The position numbers and the translations under genes are program-made. A DNA stretch of 64,000 nt from Acerihabitans sp015654925 (GTDB lineage Bacteria > Pseudomonadota > Gammaproteobacteria > Enterobacterales > Enterobacteriaceae). Shown piece after piece: positions 61,367 to 64,000 of this stretch; positions within the stretch are counted from its first letter, which is position 1, and every line of letters begins with the position of its first letter. The DNA lies in contig NZ_CP178732.1 in NCBI RefSeq assembly GCF_047324175.1, positions 5,456,001-5,520,000 of the forward strand, written 5' to 3'. Below the pieces are notes generated by a model, which was not told the origin of the DNA, did not search any database, and worked only from the letters and a program-made list of their open reading frames with translations.

Positions 61367-63379
61367 ATGAATCGATTTATCGTCGCAGAATCAGAAACCT
61401 GTATCGGCTGCCGCAGTTGCGAAGTGGCCTGCGTAGTCGCCCATCACGGCGGTCAATTCCCCGGCAAACGCGAATACTTTACGCCCCGGCTGAAAGTGAT
61501 CAAGGGTGCGAAAGCCAGCATCGCGATTTCCTGCCATCATTGCGAAGACGCCCCCTGCGCCAGCGCCTGCCCCAACGATGCCATCATCCGCAGCCATGAC
61601 TCCATCCAGGTGCTCCAGGAGAAATGTATCGGTTGTAAAAGCTGCGTCATCGCCTGCCCGTTCGGCATGATGACCGTCGTCACCGAAACCGTGCAGCCCC
61701 CCAGCCAGCGCCTCGCGGACGCCTATGAAAGAACCGAAGCGCAAAAATGCGATTTGTGCGCCGGACAAAATTACCAGCCGGCCTGCGTCGACGCCTGTCC
61801 GACGCAGGCGCTGCAACTGCTTGATGAACACCAGATCGCCGCCCGCCAGCAGCAAAAACGGTTGGCCGCGGCGTTAAAAGATCCGGCCAGCTACCTGATT
61901 GCCGGCGCCCGGCCTGCGGGCGTCCTGCCCGCGCCAAACGCCCGCAGCCAACAACCCCGGATCAATTGGCTTGATTTGCCGCGCACTCCTCGGCTGGAAG
62001 CGGCCAAAATTCCCCTTGAGCAACGCAAAACCGGCTTTGCCGAAATTTACCAGCCGTTTACCGATATGCAAATCAGCGAGCAGTCCGAGCGCTGCCTTGG
62101 CTGCGGCGAGCGCACTATCTGCCAGTGGACCTGTCCCCTGCATAATGCCATTCCGCAGTGGATTAAGCTGGCCAATCAGGGCCGCATCGTGGAAGCGGCC
62201 GAACTCAGCCATCAAACCAGTAGCCTGCCGGAAGTCTGCGGCCGCGTCTGCCCGCAGGATCGCCTGTGCGAGCAGGCCTGTACCCTGAACGATCGCCAGG
62301 GGGCCGTCACCATTGGCCATATCGAGCGCCATATCACCGAAACGGCTTTCGCCATGGGATGGCGGCCGGATATGTCCGCCGTCAAGCCCACCGGCAAACG
62401 GGTGGCGGTTATCGGCGCCGGCCCGGCGGGACTCGGCTGCGCCGATATCCTGGTGCGCAACGGTATTACGCCGGTGGTATTCGACCGCTATCCTGAAATC
62501 GGCGGGTTGCTGACCTTCGGCATTCCGGCTTTTAAACTGGATAAAAGCGTTATGACCCGCCGGCGCGAAATATTCAGCGCCATGGGGGTGGAGTTCCGGC
62601 TCAATACCGAGATCGGCCGGGATATCACCATGGAGCAGCTATTAACCGAGTTCGATGCGCTATTCCTCGGCGTCGGGACCTACCAGTCCATGCGCTCCGG
62701 CCTGGAAAACGAGCGGGCCGAAGGAGTACTCGATGCCCTGCCGTTCCTGATCGCCAACACCCGCCACCTGCTGGGGTATCCGGACACCGACGAGCATGCG
62801 TACATCAGCATGCGCGATAAAACCGTATTGGTGCTGGGCGGCGGCGACACCGCCATGGATTGCGTGCGCACGTCGCTGCGCCATGGCGCCACGCGGGTTA
62901 TCTGCGCGTATCGCCGTGACGAAAAAAACATGCCCGGCTCCAAGCGCGAGGTGAAAAACGCCCGCGAGGAAGGAGCCGAGTTTATGTTTAACCAGCAGCC
63001 GCAGCGCATTGAGGTCAACGCCCAGGGCCAGGTGACCGGCGTGACCATGATCGTCACCGCCATGGGCGAACCGGACGAAAACGGCCGCCGGCAAGCGGTG
63101 GCCATTGCCGGTTCGGAACATATGATAGCCGCCGACGCGGTCATCATGGCCTTTGGTTTCCGCCCGCACCGCATGACCTGGCTGGCGGATCATAACGTGG
63201 TACTGGATAAACAGGGCCGGGTGGTCGCGCCCACGGTATCGGGTTATCCCTACCAGACCAGCAACGCCAAGATTTTTGCCGGCGGCGATATCGTCCGCGG
63301 GGCCGACCTTATCGTGACCGCCATTGCCGAGGGCCGCAAGGCGGCGGAAAGCATCAGTTGCTACCTGAATGTCTTATAA
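61367..63379 (+). CDS. aegA: AegA-type iron-sulphur/FAD oxidoreductase
   Basis: A 670-residue two-part enzyme related to E. coli AegA (659), reported to be involved in anaerobic uric-acid or formate-linked electron transfer. Residues about 1-150 form a HydN-like ferredoxin with clusters in CIGCRSCEVAC, CHHCEDAPCASACP, CIGCKSCVIACP and CDLCAGQNYQPACVDACP. From about 235 follows a GltD-like half: Fe-S motif CLGCGERTICQWTC, VCGRVCPQDRLCEQAC, FAD loop VIGAGPAGLGCAD (near 348) and NAD(P)H loop VLGGGDTAMDC (near 488). The start at 61367 has AGGA upstream; the frame from 61103 is too long. It lies 18 bp from the HydN-like gene. Confidence 0.92.
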   Translation: MNRFIVAESETCIGCRSCEVACVVAHHGGQFPGKREYFTPRLKVIKGAKASIAISCHHCEDAPCASACPNDAIIRSHDSIQVLQEKCIGCKSCVIACPFGMMTVVTETVQPPSQRLADAYERTEAQKCDLCAGQNYQPACVDACPTQALQLLDEHQIAARQQQKRLAAALKDPASYLIAGARPAGVLPAPNARSQQPRINWLDLPRTPRLEAAKIPLEQRKTGFAEIYQPFTDMQISEQSERCLGCGERTICQWTCPLHNAIPQWIKLANQGRIVEAAELSHQTSSLPEVCGRVCPQDRLCEQACTLNDRQGAVTIGHIERHITETAFAMGWRPDMSAVKPTGKRVAVIGAGPAGLGCADILVRNGITPVVFDRYPEIGGLLTFGIPAFKLDKSVMTRRREIFSAMGVEFRLNTEIGRDITMEQLLTEFDALFLGVGTYQSMRSGLENERAEGVLDALPFLIANTRHLLGYPDTDEHAYISMRDKTVLVLGGGDTAMDCVRTSLRHGATRVICAYRRDEKNMPGSKREVKNAREEGAEFMFNQQPQRIEVNAQGQVTGVTMIVTAMGEPDENGRRQAVAIAGSEHMIAADAVIMAFGFRPHRMTWLADHNVVLDKQGRVVAPTVSGYPYQTSNAKIFAGGDIVRGADLIVTAIAEGRKAAESISCYLNVL

Positions 63380-63397
63380 CCGCGGCAGGGATGGGAT

Positions 63398-63922
63398 ATG
63401 AATCAATTTATCGTCGCCGACAGTACCCAATGCATCGGTTGCCGCACCTGCGAGATCGCTTGCGCCACGGCGCATATGCCGGATAGCGCGCTTACCGCCG
63501 GCACATTTTCGCCCAGGCTCAAAGTGGTGAAAACCGCCATGATCACTACGCCGGTATTATGCCGCCAGTGCGAAAACGCGCCCTGCGCCAATGCCTGCCC
63601 CACGGGGGCCATCCGGTACCAGGACCACAGCGTTCAGGTACAGCAGTCTTTCTGTATCGGCTGTAAATCCTGCACGCTCGCGTGCCCCTACGGCATGATC
63701 ACCGTAAGCGTGGCCGGAATGCCCGCCAGCGCAACGCGGCCCGCGGCCTATCACGCCATGGCGTATAAATGCGATATTTGCCGCGGGCGCAGCCAGGGGC
63801 CGGCCTGTGTCGAAGTCTGCCCGACCGGCGCGCTCAGACTCATACACCCCGACGAATTGCAGCGCGACCAGCGGCAAAAGCAGCGGCAGATGGCCAAAAA
63901 CGTACTACGGGGGACGCTTTAA
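63398..63922 (+). CDS. hydN: HydN-like four-cluster ferredoxin
   Basis: A 174-residue soluble electron carrier (E. coli HydN 175) with four 4Fe-4S motifs: CIGCRTCEIAC, CRQCENAPCANACP, CIGCKSCTLACP and CDICRGRSQGPACVEVCP. HydN in E. coli serves the formate dehydrogenase H/hydrogenase 3 system. It lies 18 bp after aegA and resembles the first 150 residues of AegA, so the two may be related by gene duplication and fusion. The name is by similarity; it could equally be another HydN/AegA-family carrier. The likely downstream partner lies outside the window. Confidence 0.85.
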   Translation: MNQFIVADSTQCIGCRTCEIACATAHMPDSALTAGTFSPRLKVVKTAMITTPVLCRQCENAPCANACPTGAIRYQDHSVQVQQSFCIGCKSCTLACPYGMITVSVAGMPASATRPAAYHAMAYKCDICRGRSQGPACVEVCPTGALRLIHPDELQRDQRQKQRQMAKNVLRGTL

Positions 63923-64000
63923 TCAATAAAATAAACCGACATTAAACTGTCATAAATCCGGATTAGCTTTATGGCGTATGGAAAATTTTCCTTGCCTGCC
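63923..64000. promoter_or_regulatory. Region after the HydN-like gene with a palindrome and a repeat
   Basis: Bases 63948-63959 (tgtcataaatcc) repeat a 12-mer found before aegA. ggaaaattttcc (63980-63991) is a perfect 12-bp palindrome. Either could regulate a gene beginning beyond the window. Nothing else is recognisable in these 78 bp. Confidence 0.35.

Overview
The window is a chromosomal segment of an enterobacterium (order Enterobacterales). Nearly every housekeeping protein is close to full-length collinear with its Escherichia coli counterpart, and three long E. coli gene blocks are kept in order: hemG-trkH-yigZ-pepQ-fre-ubiD-rfaH-tat-ubiB-ubiJ-ubiE-rmuC-udp-dlhH-metE-metR-yigM, ggt-yhhA-ugpQCEAB-livFGMHK-panM, and rpoH-ftsX-ftsE-ftsY-rsmD-yhhL-yhhN-tusA-yhhQ-dcrB-yhhS. 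It is not E. coli itself. HemB is the magnesium-type enzyme and lies beside rfaH, fadBA is absent between fre and pepQ, tatD is absent beside tatC, livJ is absent beside rpoH, and the rRNA spacer holds tRNA-Glu. This fits the Yersinia/Serratia/Pectobacterium/Sodalis side of the order; the genus cannot be fixed from the sequence alone.

Layout. 0-3 kb: edd and metA, convergent, with four tandem MetJ boxes before metA. 3-7.7 kb: an accessory block with a LysR regulator divergent from an operon of an M20 amidohydrolase, an orphan periplasmic binding protein and an atypical M28 peptidase. 7.7-13.8 kb: a complete rRNA operon on the minus strand (16S, tRNA-Glu, 23S, 5S) with P1/P2 promoters, boxA sites, processing stalks and a terminator. 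Its 23S gene carries a roughly 200-nt intervening sequence in helix 45, part of which is repeated in the spacer before 23S. 13.8-30.1 kb: haem, potassium, peptidase, flavin, ubiquinone, Tat-export and nucleoside genes. 30.1-31.8 kb: two unrecognised genes inserted between udp and dlhH. 32-36.9 kb: dlhH, metE/metR with MetJ boxes, and the YigM/BioP transporter. 37-44.4 kb: ggt, yhhA and the ugp glycerol-3-phosphate uptake operon with a PhoB box. 44.6-50.3 kb: the liv branched-chain amino acid transporter and panM. 50.3-51.2 kb: a third unrecognised gene. 51.2-60.9 kb: rpoH, ftsEXY, rsmD and small conserved genes, with a preQ1-I-like riboswitch before the queuosine-precursor transporter yhhQ. 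61.4-64 kb: two iron-sulphur redox proteins of AegA and HydN type.

The most notable signals are the helix-45 intervening sequence and its spacer relative, the hairpin family repeated through the rRNA spacers, the compact preQ1-I riboswitch overlapping the yhhQ ribosome binding site, three orphan genes at otherwise conserved junctions, and the M20/binding-protein/M28 operon with its altered peptidase active site. No phage, insertion sequence, CRISPR array or clear defence system was seen.
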